This document shows positions 1-11,336 of a stretch of 64,000 nucleotides of DNA, piece after piece. The position numbers and the translations under genes are program-made. Each line of letters begins with the position of its first letter. Positions within the stretch are counted from its first letter, which is position 1. The notes beneath the pieces were generated by a model that did no database searches, had not been told where the DNA came from, and saw only the letters and a program-made list of their open reading frames with translations. Source of the stretch: Jacaranda mimosifolia (Eukaryota > Streptophyta > Magnoliopsida > Lamiales > Bignoniaceae); assembly GCA_018894105.1 (NCBI GenBank), contig CM032124.1, positions 8,417,501-8,481,500 of the forward strand, read 5' to 3'.

Positions 1-1662
1 AGGATTGGGATCTTTGAAGTGATGGAGAGGTGATGTGGAGTGGCTAGATGAGACAGATTTGGAGTGGCTAATGTTTTGTGCAAGATTGGCATCTTGGAAA
101 TTGTGTTCTATGGTGAGGTTCAGGGAAGGAGTTTGGTCAATAGAAGGTTGATTTTCAGAGGGTGGATGGTTCATTTTAGTGACTGATTGGGTTTTAGACA
201 AAGTAGCCTTCTTTTTTCATTTTTTCACTAGAGTTGGGGATTTGGGTACATTGCTACCATTATCACAGCCTTCCACAATAACACCATTACCACTATCATC
301 ATTGCCAATATTACCAGAAGAACCAGCAACATTACCAATAGCAGTATATAAATTGACAACATTATCAGATCCATTTGCAGCATCATTATCAGCTAATTCA
401 ATCATCAATGACTCTTTTCTAGTAGTAACAACAATGTCATCATCAGAATGGCCATGACTCATAATAGGTTCATGAGGGACATTGTCAGCTAAATGCAAAG
501 TTTGAAATGAGTTACTAACTAGTGTGGTCACAGGCTTCTTCGTTCCACTTGAGCCTCCTATTTCGAAACTGCTAATGACTGCAGCTGCAATTGACTTCCC
601 TTTGTCACCTTTGTCATTCTTACTCTGCTTTTCAAGATCATCTGGACTTTTGGCTTTCCGAAAGGCTCTCCGCTGGGCCGGCCCAGAGGCGTTTCTACTT
701 ATGTAGCAAGATTCGATGCTATGACCCACATGTTTGCAATGCGAACAATACTTGGGGACATTTTCATAGACCAACTGGAAGCATGATAGCTTAGCATCTT
801 GCTGAATGATAATCTCTTTAGGGAGAGGCTTGTTCAAGTGCACTTCAACACACAACCTAGCATAGGACAATCTGGCCCTTGTAACTATAGCTTCATCTAC
901 ACAAAGGGGCTTGCCTATTGATTCAACAATAGAAAATAGAGATTGAGGTTTGAAAAGGTGAAGAATGAGAGCAGGGATTCGCACCCCTATAGGAACAACA
1001 GCAGATTCATGGGCTGGATTAAAGTCTGGTGTCCAAGCAAGAGTTCTCATAGATAATCCACCAACCATTCATTCTCTTTTGAGTCTTAGAATGGAATAAT
1101 CCGCAGCATTACTCAAAACAATCACAATGTGTTTAAAAGTGATGGGTCTAATAGAAAACCCCCCAGAAAAGTTTTGGGACTCAAGAAATTAAACAATGGT
1201 TTGGAATTTTGGAGACCTAAATGAAAATCTGCCAACAAGAGCGAAATGCAAGTCGGCGGCCAAGTCTATGACTTCTTCACGAGTGAAGGAAATAGTTGGC
1301 TTACCATTGGTGGAGCAAACCTTACTAGACCTGGGACCATTGGGATCAAAAAAAAGTGGACTGAGATTGGGATTCAAGGCCAAAGGCACCTCGCGATTTC
1401 TATTGCCAATCCTAACAAAATATTGGCACAACTATATCTTAGGATTCGGCAAAGCAGAATTAGGTAGAAGGGCCATCGGAGAGGGTGGGTTAGGGCAAGG
1501 GTTAGCAGATTCCAAGGGGAGAGGGGGCACGAGAGGGGATGAAAACAAACGGGGAAGAGAGAGGCGCAGATTTTTACTATGAAGGGGAAAGGGTGGGAAA
1601 ATATCAGGGTCTAGAGGGAAAAGTGGATGGGAAGAGGATGGGGAAGAAGGAAATGAGGCCAT
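1..1662 (-). pseudogene. LINE retrotransposon ORF1-like protein (DUF4283 plus CCHC zinc knuckle), broken
   Basis: One minus-strand frame runs from an ATG at 1662 to a stop at 217-219. It holds a proline/serine-rich leader, a DUF4283-like domain (the FTREEVIDLAADLHF region and, further on, NFSGGFSIRP) and a zinc knuckle CSHCKHVGHSIESC (C-x2-C-x4-H-x4-C, near 700-745). Plant LINE ORF1 proteins with this layout bind nucleic acid in the retrotransposition particle. Three in-frame stops break the frame: TAG at 1432-1434, TAA at 1189-1191, and TGA at 1069-1071 where the family usually has Trp. Near 210-220 the frame shifts, and an open serine/proline-rich tail continues off the window edge. The endonuclease/reverse transcriptase ORF2 would lie beyond position 1 and is not seen. 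The family call is confident; the copy cannot make a full protein. Confidence 0.85.
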
Positions 1663-2439
1663 AGAAACACACCACCAGCCGCCAGCGGCGACCGAAGGTC
1701 AGCAGCAGAGAAGGACACAAGAAAGAAACAAAAGTTACCAAAAATGGAAAAGAAATGGGAAAAGGGGTAACTGGAAAGGGGAGAGAGAAGATAGGATAAA
1801 GAAAACCATGCAAAATTTCTCTTTCTAGCAATTCGCTTAATTTTTGTATCAAGTTTCTTGTGCATTCCAACATTATAGAGAACTTACAGTTAGCAAGCTT
1901 AAAAATAACTTGACTAGTGGAGAAAGCATCAACTTGACAATATCTACCTCTCATGAAGTTGTAAAAATGAAAATGATAGGTTTCACCATGCCTACTAACC
2001 AGCTATCTGACCGACTACTGGCTCATTATTACGCATTCACCGATTGCCTTTCCGCACTGCTTAAGGTAATAGTCGCATTTAATGCAGTGAAACCCTGGTT
2101 GATTCTCGAAATCTAAGCTTCACTAAAGTGGTTAACGCCTCATTATTCCTTCTCCCATTAAGCCAAAAACCTTTCTTACTCACGTCAAGCCAAAATCTTT
2201 CTTGCTCCATGATTCTTACTCATATTTTCAAGCATGAGGGACTTTTCTTACCTAATAGTTGGATTGAGGGGAAGCATGACAAAAAAAAAAAAAATTAGAT
2301 CTTGCTAGCCTTAGAAAAATGAAGATTCAATACACTGACGATGATGTATAATTTAGGGGAGTTGGTAGAACTCTTAGCAGTAAGCTTCGTCTTCGTAAAC
2401 CTAAAATTATAACGTCTATTAGCTGATAATCTAAAAAAT
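1663..2439. other. Flank of the LINE remnant, no gene seen
   Basis: Upstream (on the minus strand) of the LINE ORF1 start. It is purine-rich on the plus strand near 1730-1800 and may include the LINE 5' untranslated region. Short open frames here have no recognisable domain. A 14-base A run lies near 2281. Confidence 0.4.
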
Positions 2440-4325
2440 CCATCGCTATTCACCCCTTCAAGGGAAAGCTGGTAAGATAGAAGTTAAACTTGAAGCTAAG
2501 ATAGATGAACTTAGTAAGACTGTAAAAACTCTTGCAGGGCATCTGGAAACCCTATTAACTCCATAAATTACAAGCTCGAGCGTCTTCTTTGCAAATCCAG
2601 TCACACTCGTGCCAATGTTATTCAACTGAAGGAGAAAGTTAGTGCTTATGTGAATGCTTCTTAGACTCTTTTTGATGATGAAGGACGAGAATAGTATAAA
2701 TTCAAAATTTGAAACTCCTAGTTTATCTACTGGAACTTACCACTATTTTTAGACTCTTTTATCTGCTAGTTGATGAAGAATTCTATCGCCTATAAACTCA
2801 CTATTCTGGATGATTAGCTTTTGATGACTAGGTTTATTATATAAATGATATTCATTATCTAGTATCTATTAGTACTTGTTGTTTCTCTAGTTTCTTGAGT
2901 AATATAGAAGGGGGAGCACAAATCACTCTTAAATAAGGGGAGCACAAGCTGGCAGAACCAGGCAAATAGACAGAGGGAATTCAGATGATATCTTTCCTTT
3001 CTATTCAAATTTTATAATCATCAAAAAGGGAGAGATCGTTAACTCCTTGATGATTTACATTGTTTTAATTATGACAAAAATTATATTTCTAAAATTATAT
3101 GCTGAAACCATGGAATAAAATTATGAATATCTTTCCATATTATTTGCTGGAATCTGTATACACGCTAGGACTTACTTTCCATAATTAAAAGATCTCATGG
3201 AGATTCTACCTTGATTCGCATCTCTATAACTTAAGAAAAAAATCATATCATGTTGTAACCATTGATATATCGGCAATTTATGGGACTAATGCATGTTTAC
3301 TTAAATATCTTGTTTCCTTATTTGATTCCAATGGACACTTACCTAAATAAAAACTTACAGAGATTGGACGTAAACATATAATTGTGACAATAATGCAACA
3401 TTGTTAAGGTGTGAATCACTTAGTTGGCAAAAAACTTTGTTAATCTTAAGAAGTTGTGTGATACTCTTATACACGTTTTGTGCTTAAATGTTGCTAATTT
3501 CTTGCTATATGTGTGTCTTCTAGGGAGCTTGTGGTGAAGAAGGTCAAAGGGAGCTTGCTTTCAACGTAGCTTGTGGAGATGAGGACAAAGCGGTTTGTGT
3601 CTTGAAGGACCTAGCGCTGAAGAGAGATAAGAGTCATACCTGCTCTCGAGGGACCCCATGAAGTGAACAAATCAGCACTTGGTTGCTCTGAGGACCCTTA
3701 GGTGAAGATATTAGTAGAGCGGTACTATCTGGAATCTTTTGCAGTATTCTAGGTTTCGATTTGGAAGGAGAGTCTAAAGCTTATTGTATGAAGTGGCAGC
3801 AACTCATGCATCAGTCCACAGAGATTGTGCAAGTAAATCTAGCAGACGTTCCCCCAAGCCTGTCCACAAAGCAGCTGGTTTCGCAGTACTCCAAAATTTG
3901 CCTTATCCCGTTTAGGATTCTGATTTAGCTCTTTGCGAAGAGCTTATTTTTCACCCTGATAGGGTGTTTATGTTCCTTAACATTCATTTTGCCAAATTTC
4001 TATTCGTAACTGTAAAACATTCTTATATTCTTGATTGATTTGACAGGTTCAAATTTCTAAGTAAAAACTTAGGTAGAAGAATAGGTTTGCCGAACCTCTA
4101 TAAATACTAGTGTCCTATTTTTTCTATTTTTACTACTTTATTTATCACTAGTTTGACTGATAATTTAACCGGTACTTACAAATTCTATTCAGTAACTAAA
4201 ATTATTTTCCTGCAAAAGACTTAAACAATTTTGAAAAGCCAAAAAGTATTTTGAGTTATAAACTTTCGTTGTGTTAAAATCCCTTACGCCTCATCCCCCT
4301 CTTAGGCATATAATTGCTCATAGAA
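2440..4325 (+). mobile_element. Decayed LTR retrotransposon 3' end, Copia/Sirevirus-like
   Basis: A degenerate coding stretch near 2465-2570 reads as a Lys/Leu/Glu-rich coiled-coil-like segment. A polypurine tract, AAAAAGGGAGAGA, follows near 3025-3038. After it comes a roughly 1.3 kb stretch starting GTTAACTCCTTGATG that ends with a C-rich motif CTCATCCCCCTCTTAGG near 4290. This resembles the polypurine tract, LTR start and CACCCCCCCTCTAGG motif of plant Copia elements of the Sirevirus kind. No second LTR, protease or polymerase frame can be read, so it is either the 3' end of a truncated element or a solo LTR with some internal sequence. Both boundaries are approximate. Confidence 0.45.
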
Positions 4326-4594
4326 TTTAGAAACTTCTCATCTCATACACTCTCTATGTTGGATATGACTACTAAGAATCAAAGCTAATAAAAAGTTTTC
4401 TCTATAAATCAATATAGCCCACTTTGTTGATCGTCCTCAATTTTTCTTATTACTTGTATATGCTATTACCAAGATTTGAGTTTGGGAAAACTCCTTCCAT
4501 GGCTCAAGGTCAAATTGACAAGTTCCAAATATACTTTTGGAAGCACAAATAAGGTTAGCATCACTCTAGGTTATCCAATAAAGATCCTCTAACA

Positions 4595-4905
4595 CACTCA
4601 AGCCAGTGATCAGTTTGAGATAAATAATTTGGAAGGGAATATAAACTGCTCAAAATAAATCATACATGCAAATATGAGTGAATGAACATGTATTTATATA
4701 ATAGTATTATTTGGCAAATAATGAATTGTTGAGGTGGCTCAATGCAAGGCACCTATGCTATTAAGATATGAGTTTCAAGATTAATTAGATCATTAGAATA
4801 GATAGAATTAGATTGAAACCTCCACAATCATGAATTTTTGAGAATTCTACTTATTTATCGAGAAAGTAATGAATATTTCATGTATACCTATCAAATAGTT
4901 GGTTT
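4595..4905. repeat. Dispersed repeat, copy 1 (second copy at 15615-15890)
   Basis: A segment of about 300 bases that is clearly related, in the same orientation, to 15615-15890. Shared blocks in order: GATCA(G/A)TTTGAGATAAAT; AAACTGCTCAAAATAAA against AAATTGCTCAAAATAAA; a TATTTATA(T/A)AATAGTAT block that could be a TATA box; and ATGTATACC(T/C)ATCAAAT. I do not recognise the family. An LTR or MITE fragment is possible. Confidence 0.6.
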
Positions 4906-5493
4906 AATTTCTAAATGTTATACAATATATATTTATTATCTAAATATGTTGTCGATAGTAAATTATCGTAAAATTATCCTACTTCCTTCAATTTTTCTTT
5001 GAACAAAAATTCTCTTTTGATAGAGCATCACCTGATCTATCAAAATAGGATTAGAAATAAAAGAGAAGTCAGATTTTATAGCAATTTATATATGTGTTTA
5101 CGAGATGCTCTTATACACTTTGAATCCTACTATACTCAAAAATTATTTAAGCACAAATATCTCTCTCTTCTTTATGAATCTCTCACTAATAATACAAAAC
5201 TACGTTGTCTTAGTCTCTTAAGAGATATGATTCTTTCTTTGTATACTAGAATTAGGATTTTTAGTTCTAAGAAGAGCAATATATAATTCCTCTGATAAGT
5301 AGGACCACTTTATGATTACTCGAACATACCTATGAGACATTGCTTTTGAGTCACGAGTTACGAAGGAAATGAGAGAGTGTTTTTTGATAATTTGATATAT
5401 GTTATACAAAAGATCTTTTTGTCTTGAATTTAGATATCAAATTCAAGAATGTCTCATACCTGTAAATTTTTATCTTAGTAGAAAAATGAAAAT
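4906..5493. other. AT-rich spacer, no supported gene
   Basis: A 95-codon open frame at 4999-5286 (plus) has no recognisable domain, biased composition and no neighbours to support it. It is probably chance or an old repeat. Confidence 0.4.
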
Positions 5494-5496
5494 TTA

Positions 5497-5827
5497 GAGC
5501 CTGTTTGGTTTTATTTTCAAACCCCTTTTCCACCAATTTTATTATTTCAGAAATAGAAATCATCATTTTTTTAAAAATTTCACCCAACATAATTTCAATT
5601 TCCATTTTCATAACACATTCTTCAATAACCTATATATATTCTCCCAATAACCTATATATCTTCTCTCTCAACCTTCATAATCATTACATTTCCAACATAA
5701 TCATTACATTTCCAAATATTTTATCCAAATACATTTTCATTTTCATTTCACATCACATAACTAATTCTCACCATTTTAAAAATGATGAAAATGGAAATTG
5801 GAAATGAAAATAAAACAAAACAGGCCC
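5497..5827. mobile_element. PIF/Harbinger (Tourist-like) MITE with TTA target duplication
   Basis: Terminal inverted repeats face each other: GAGCCTGTTTGGTTTTATTT at the left and, read in reverse complement at the right, GGGCCTGTTTTGTTTTATTT. They are flanked by identical TTA trinucleotides at 5494-5496 and 5828-5830. The element is 331 bp, AT-rich and has no coding capacity. A three-base TTA duplication with G-rich ends is the hallmark of non-autonomous PIF/Harbinger elements. Confidence 0.85.
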
Positions 5828-5830
5828 TTA

Positions 5831-6571
5831 GTGCATGTCATCAAGGAACGGGAACCTTCAAGTAGCAGAACGTAACGGCTCAAATTCAGTGTTGGACCAG
5901 CTCTTCGGTTCCTAGTCTCTCATACCATTTAAATTCTTAACGTGGTGGAAGCACAAGAAAATTGCACTTCCATAGGTAGTTGAAAGGAGGAGAATAAGTT
6001 TGCTGGCTAGAACAAATAGAATCTGAACTCCTATGCAGATATTTAGAACTAATCTTTTTGCTTCATGAAGTAGCATTTTCTGGTTATCTCAAGTTTTTGG
6101 CTACTGGAACCAACATAACCGGAGAACCTAATTAATATCACAAACGTTAAGCAGTTATGAAGTTACCCATTGAACAATGCTATTGTCGCATATATAAAAT
6201 CGAGCACTATTCAACAAATTTCAAATAAGCCATAATTTAAGAGAAACCATTTAATCAGTTCACAATATATGCAGCTTTATCAGGGCAAACTTACGTATAT
6301 ATATATATATATATATACACAATTAGTTTAACATTATTAAATGACAAACTTTAATGCCAAAAGCTAAAAATTCTTAGTACTAGAAATCAACTTAAGAAAC
6401 GAAATTCAATAAAACAAAGTACACAGAAAGTGGGAAATATGCCTAAAAGAAAGGTCGATTAAGCTCTAACATTGCAACATGATAGCGAAATCAAGTTCTA
6501 GTTAGCGTAGAAGCATATTTCCGAATGGAAATGGACTGGTTGAGCCCTCCTTGCAAAAATGTTCAATGAGG
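5831..6571. other. Spacer between a MITE and the NLR gene
   Basis: No gene is seen. A (TA)n microsatellite lies at about 6296-6317. The right part is likely the 3' untranslated region of the NLR gene on the minus strand. Confidence 0.4.
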
Positions 6572-6722
6572 CTATTCACCCTCAAATGTTAAGAAGTGAA
6601 TCAATGCATGCCAGATGAGGCTACTACCAACCTCTACGGACCATGGTTTTGGAGGATCCTCTGGAAGATACTCTGCTTCTTTTTTCTGACTTGTCCTAGC
6701 CCTTACCGGCTGCATTACACTG

Positions 6723-6755
<33 letters not shown>

Positions 6756-9533
6756 AAACAGAGTTAGGAACATGAGATTGATATATTCAGTAATCGATAT
6801 CATTACAAAAAATAGGTCATTTATGCGAAGTGGGAAGTCTCATTACCCAGCTGGGAGGACATATAGAGGAGGATTGAATGCAAGCCTTTTGTTAATTGTC
6901 ATCCAATCATCGACACTAACATAAAAATCATCATTTCCCAAGCTTTTCTGTTCCATTAGTATTTCTTTTGCTGAAGCAACAGCAGAAGAACTGCACAAGC
7001 ACAAGGAGATTAACTCAAGAGTTGGAATTTCACCAACATCAGATGGGATTTCCTTAAGTTTCCAGCACCCATAAAGAATCAGGATCTCGAGTCTCGGGAA
7101 ATGGGTGCTGTCAGCATGCCAATATTCCAGATTTGCAGAGGAAATAAGAAGGAATTTCAGCTGAGGGAATTCTCCTTCATTTGGTTCCCACTCTTCACCA
7201 TCAAAGGCATCCTTTTGAAGAATGAGCACTTCAAGATTCGGCAACGACCCAATGATAGTCATATCTTCCCAAGGAAATCTGCAACTGAGCAAAGTCAACT
7301 TTTTGAGCGAACATGGGAAGTTGAGCTCTCCAGGATAAACCTTATCATTCGCTACACAAGTTAACATTAGCATCTCAAGTTTATGTAAATGGACAAGATT
7401 TTTGAGACAGTAGTGTGACCATTCCGCACCATAAGTGGAAGCATCCTCACAGAAAAGTCTTAATTTCTTCAAATTTGGAATTCTCTTAACAACCTCCTCC
7501 GTACACCTCAAATTTATGACATAGGACAGTGTCTGTAGATTTTCAAGAACACAAGAATCCTGCCTCCTAGTTTGGGCAGCTGGGGGATCAGGCAAGCAAA
7601 CTGAACTAAACTTCAGATGCCTAAGTTGTGACATCTCCCAAATTGTGGAGGGTAGAAACACAGGCGTGGTTGCAGCAGATTCAACAATCAAAGTCTGTAA
7701 ATTACTAAGTTGAGATACTGAAGGAGGAAATGCGGCATTTAAATTCGTATCAATCTGGAAAGCAAGGTACCGCGAGTTAACCAGTTGTAGAATATCTTCT
7801 GCAGATAAATTGTCAACTGTATCTAATACCCTCAGCAGTCTGAAACTAGCAGCAAGCTGTGAAGGAAACCATTTGGTGCTGCAAACCAAAGAACGGACTC
7901 GTGATAAATGCAAGGCATGATTCTCTTGAGGGCAATATCTGCTCTCTCCATGGTGCTGGTGAATAATGAGACGGCGCTCAATTTCCATGCCTGGTGAAAT
8001 GGCTTGGCTACAAGTCTTTGTCACACAAAAGAAGTTCTCTTTATGAGCTTCCCTCAGACATAAGTCCCTTAGGAGATCATGCATCCTACAACCTTTTAAT
8101 TCACCAAGAAACCCCCTTCGACAAGCTAAAATGAGATTTCTATCAATAAGATCTTCTAAGTACTCCTCCGCAACCTCCTCCAAGCTTTTGCCTTTAATGG
8201 GTTCTAAAAATCCCTCAGCCACCCATAACTTGATGAGTTTAGAAACACTAATATAACTATCTTCAGGGAAAACTCCCATGTACAAGAAGCATGGTTTAAG
8301 ATGAACGGGCAAGTGGCCATAACTCAAATATAATATCTTAAAACAATACTCATCATTTTCAGAGTTTATGGTTGTGTCTATATCTTCTGCAATATGTTCC
8401 CAACATTCTTGAGTTCTACTACACATGGAAAGAAGTCCACCAATTACGACAACAGCTAGAGGAAGTCCTTTGCATTTCTTAAGAATTTTCTTTCCAATTT
8501 CCTCCAGTTCTGGAGGGCAATCTTCTTCTCCAAATACATGTTTGCAGAGTAGTTCCCAACTGTTATCCGTGTCTAAGAAACTCATTTGAAAAGGGGTAGC
8601 GGAGCCAAATTCTTTAGCCACCTTAGCTAGCCTAGTAGTTACAATAATTCTACTTCCATTACTATTATCCGGCAAAAATGTCTTTAACTCAACCCATGCC
8701 TCAATGCTCCACATATCATCTATGACAATTAAATACTTCCTTCCCCATAAGCTTTTGTACAATTGTTCTCCTAATTCATAATCTGTCATTTGACTCATTT
8801 CACCAATGAATGTCACTAAATTCTTGTGCCTTTCTTGTGTGTTTTTATCAATAGAAACTCTAATGTCATGTAGAAGCCTCAGAATAACTTCTCTCACATT
8901 ATATTCTTGTGATATTGTAACCCAAGCACGGACATGAAAGTGTTCCACAATAAAAGGACTATCATAAATATTTTTGGCAAGGGTAGTCTTACCAATTCCT
9001 CCCATGCCAACGATGGGAAAGATTGCCCGACCAGCTTCCTGTCCGGTAAGTTCATCCATTATTTGAATAAAGTCCTCATCAAGTCCCACCATGGTATCGT
9101 CCCCACTGCAAAGAGATCTTGTTGAACCAGCCGTGCTGGAACTTTTAGGCGCCTGATCTTTCTTGTCCCCATTCTCTTTAATCTTCATCACCTCTTTCTT
9201 GATGGAATCGATTTTTTCAACCACCCCCTCTATATCTTGGCAAAAAGTTGCAGAAGCCTTATCCCTCTCAGTTGCAGATTTTGCAAGTGTACAGTCCAAC
9301 ATATGGGATTCAATGATATCTTCTAAGGCATAAGCTGCACACCTGATTTGACCCTCCAAACTTTCAATCTCTTTGCTTCTCCTTTGGGAACAATCTTGGA
9401 GAAATTCTAGCCAAAAGCTAATCATTTCATGTAGAGATTCCGTCAGGTCCTTGTTAAGAATCGTCGGATATCGAGCAGGATGCTGGAGTTCCTCCAGGTT
9501 ATGCATAAGAGAAACTAGAGCTGCATATGCCAT
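6572..9533 (-). CDS. CC-NB-LRR disease-resistance protein, R1/RPP13-like
   Basis: An intracellular immune receptor that detects pathogen effectors and triggers cell death through its nucleotide switch. The main exon (9533 down to a stop at 6843-6845) encodes 896 residues. An Rx-type coiled coil lies at about 1-120, with an EDVID-like YALEDIIES at 68-76. NB-ARC motifs follow: P-loop GMGGIGKTT at 176-184, kinase-2 LIVIDDMW at 268-275, RNBS-B GSRIIVTTR at 293-301, GLPLA at 356-360 and MHD at 484-486. Leucine-rich repeats run from about 555 to 860. All the motifs needed for nucleotide binding are present. A GT donor at 6846-6845 and a poly-T/CAG acceptor at 6720 would remove 127 nt and continue in frame for 48 codons to a TAG at 6574-6572, giving 944 residues; without splicing the protein ends at 896. 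The start at 9533 gives the family's usual MAYAALVSL opening. Confidence 0.93.
6720..6846 (-). other. Candidate phase-2 3' intron of the NLR gene
   Basis: On the minus strand the main NLR frame ends GCT-GGG-TAA. A donor GTAATG begins inside the last Gly codon. The candidate acceptor is a CAG at 6722-6720, directly preceded by a pyrimidine tract of about 30 uninterrupted T (poly-A on the plus strand, 6723-6753). Splicing keeps Gly and opens 48 further codons. The intron is a prediction only. Confidence 0.45.
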
Positions 9534-10202
9534 CCTGAGATATGTGATTTTATCTGCAGTGTGTAATCTGATTAATTTCCTTTGAAGACTCAGAAAAGTT
9601 CAGAACCACAGTGAGAAAAGTTGAATTAGTAGAAAGTATGCAATAGCAACTTGTCATTTGTTTAATCACATAATATGCGATCTGTGCAGCCTGCCAAGAA
9701 GGCCATCATAAAAGTTATACATAAACTATAGTATTAGTTTTGACAGTCCCACCAACCTCAGTCGTCTCTGAAAGAATAATATTTGTTTCAATAATGCTAA
9801 TATTCTTTTAAAGAAAAACAAATTATGCATTACAAGAAGATATCATTGATCAATTATATACAATAAATTAATCTAGATTCATATAAAAGAGAATGAACTA
9901 CTACTTAAAGAAATGAACACCCACAAAACTCGAGCCCAACACCTTTTAAATATAAAGCCTTAGCATCTCAATCTTACCGCTTATACAAGAGACAGATGAT
10001 GATGACATCCTTAGCACAAAAGAGAAATGAAGGAGCTAGCACAGCAGGAAGGATGTACCCGGGAAACTGAATCATTTTGTATAACATTAAATACATAAAA
10101 TATTTATAAATAATAAAAACCTTCCCAAATTGTTCGAGGGCTTTTAATGGTGAGCTCAAACTTTTCTAGTAAGAAGTTCTAGCTTGTGTTTGACGCATCT
10201 TG
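9534..10202. other. Upstream region of the NLR gene
   Basis: AT-rich sequence expected to hold the NLR promoter. I see no clear TATA box and no other gene. Confidence 0.35.
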
Positions 10203-10560
10203 TGGAACTTGTTGGAAATAAGTTTTAAAATTCTTTTAATTTATTTTATTTTTAATAAATCAATTTATCATGTGTCTTAATATGATGTGCCTATTTATTT
10301 TATTCATTTCATATTTATGACTTTAATATCATTTTATTTAATATATTTGATTATTTTATTTTATTATTATTGGGCCTAATTATAATTGGATTTATGGTAG
10401 TTTTATAATGTTTTTAGTGGCTTATTAATCCTTTTTAAGTGGTCAAACTTGTTACTATTATATAAATGGGCCATAATCTTTCTTTAGAACATTGAGTTGG
10501 TGAATTTTGTTGGATATTTTCATTTTATTCTCCCACAAGACTTTTGTGTTTTCGACAATG
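10203..10560. repeat. Dispersed LTR-like repeat, copy 1 (related copy at 36188-36545)
   Basis: Starts TTGTTGGAAATAAGTTTTAA, has a TATATAAATGGGCC block near 10459, and continues with TCCCACAAGACTTTTG and GGCAATGT-like motifs. The same blocks in the same order occur at 36188-36545 (TGTTGGAAATTAAACTTTAA, CTATATAAGAGACC, TCCCACAAATCTTTGAG). The TGTTGGAA start and central TATA box suggest a short LTR or TRIM element. No second LTR is found beside either copy. Confidence 0.5.
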
Positions 10561-10574
10561 TGACTATGGATTGG

Positions 10575-10725
10575 TTCTTAGTAATAGTGGCAAATGGGTA
10601 GGTTGGGTTGGTTATGGGTTGGGTCTTTATAAGTTGAGTTCAAATGGGTTGAGCTCAAAATGGATTTATATTTATGAGTTAAAAACGGGTTGAATCGGAT
10701 TTGGACAAACCCAACACCAAAAAAA
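10575..10725. repeat. GGGTTGGGTT-rich hAT-like repeat fragment
   Basis: GT-rich direct motifs (GGGTAGGTTGGGTTGG and similar) end in ACAAACCCAACACC. This resembles the ends of hAT-type MITEs such as the one at 47816-48760. It is a fragment with no clear target duplication. Confidence 0.35.
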
Positions 10726-10841
10726 AAAAATGTAAACTTTTTGCTAATTTATATTATTTTATTAAACTATAATCTGTTTATCTTTATTTGATATATGTTA
10801 ATTAATTATTATTAAATCCTTGATAATCACGTAAAATCAAA

Positions 10842-11336
10842 TCAAATTATGTAAACATATAATCTACAGGCAATATGAATGCACACATATCCTGCGATCG
10901 TAATGAATAGAATGCCTAAAGCAGCAAAGTGTAGTACAATTTCATTATCTTCCATGGATCCCAAAGACGTCATGAAATTACCCATAGCAGTTGACCTCAA
11001 AACCAGGCTGCTAACCGATGCAAGTTTATCATTAACTCCCATCAAGCTACTAGTAAGATCTACTGGCAACTTCATCGTCACAGCTAATACTGTCAAGGAA
11101 AAAGCATTTAGAGAGAAATACTTACTTGGGAACCACAACTTTTTGCTTCTGAAACCCTTGTGAGCATCGACTGCCATAGCGAGTGTGCAAGCTGTTGAAG
11201 CTGCTGCAATATACATGCCTATCCATGGCATAGGCGATTCGAGTTTCTCTTGCACCACGCTGTCATAATCAGAGTCGCAGTATACTCTGCACTGGCTCCA
11301 ACTATAACATCCGCTGCATTTGGATGGATCCATCAA
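10842..11336 (-). pseudogene. N-terminal fragment of an uncharacterised plant membrane protein
   Basis: An open frame of 164 codons begins MMDPSKCSGCYSW and contains PWIGMYIAAASTACTLAMA, then KLWFPSKYFSLNAFSLT and VLRSTAMGNFMTSLGSM. Three or four hydrophobic segments lie near residues 37-58, 75-93, 108-125 and 135-158. I recognise this as the first part of plant multi-pass membrane proteins of unknown function that are several hundred residues long. Here the frame stops inside the hydrophobic segment after GYVCIHIACR and runs into AT-rich sequence. No matching continuation is seen downstream, so it is probably a truncated pseudogene. A first exon whose partner I missed is possible. The fragment's own frame is otherwise undamaged. 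Confidence 0.6.

Noticed and set aside
179..1582. Plus-strand open frames at 179-457, 524-706, 1196-1582
   Set aside because: They are opposite-strand readings of the LINE ORF1 remnant; the minus frame has the recognisable domains.
4999..5286. 95-codon plus-strand open frame
   Set aside because: No known domain, biased composition, AT-rich neighbourhood and no promoter or partner exon.
7101..7364. Plus-strand open frame inside the NLR gene
   Set aside because: Shadow of the leucine-rich repeat coding strand.
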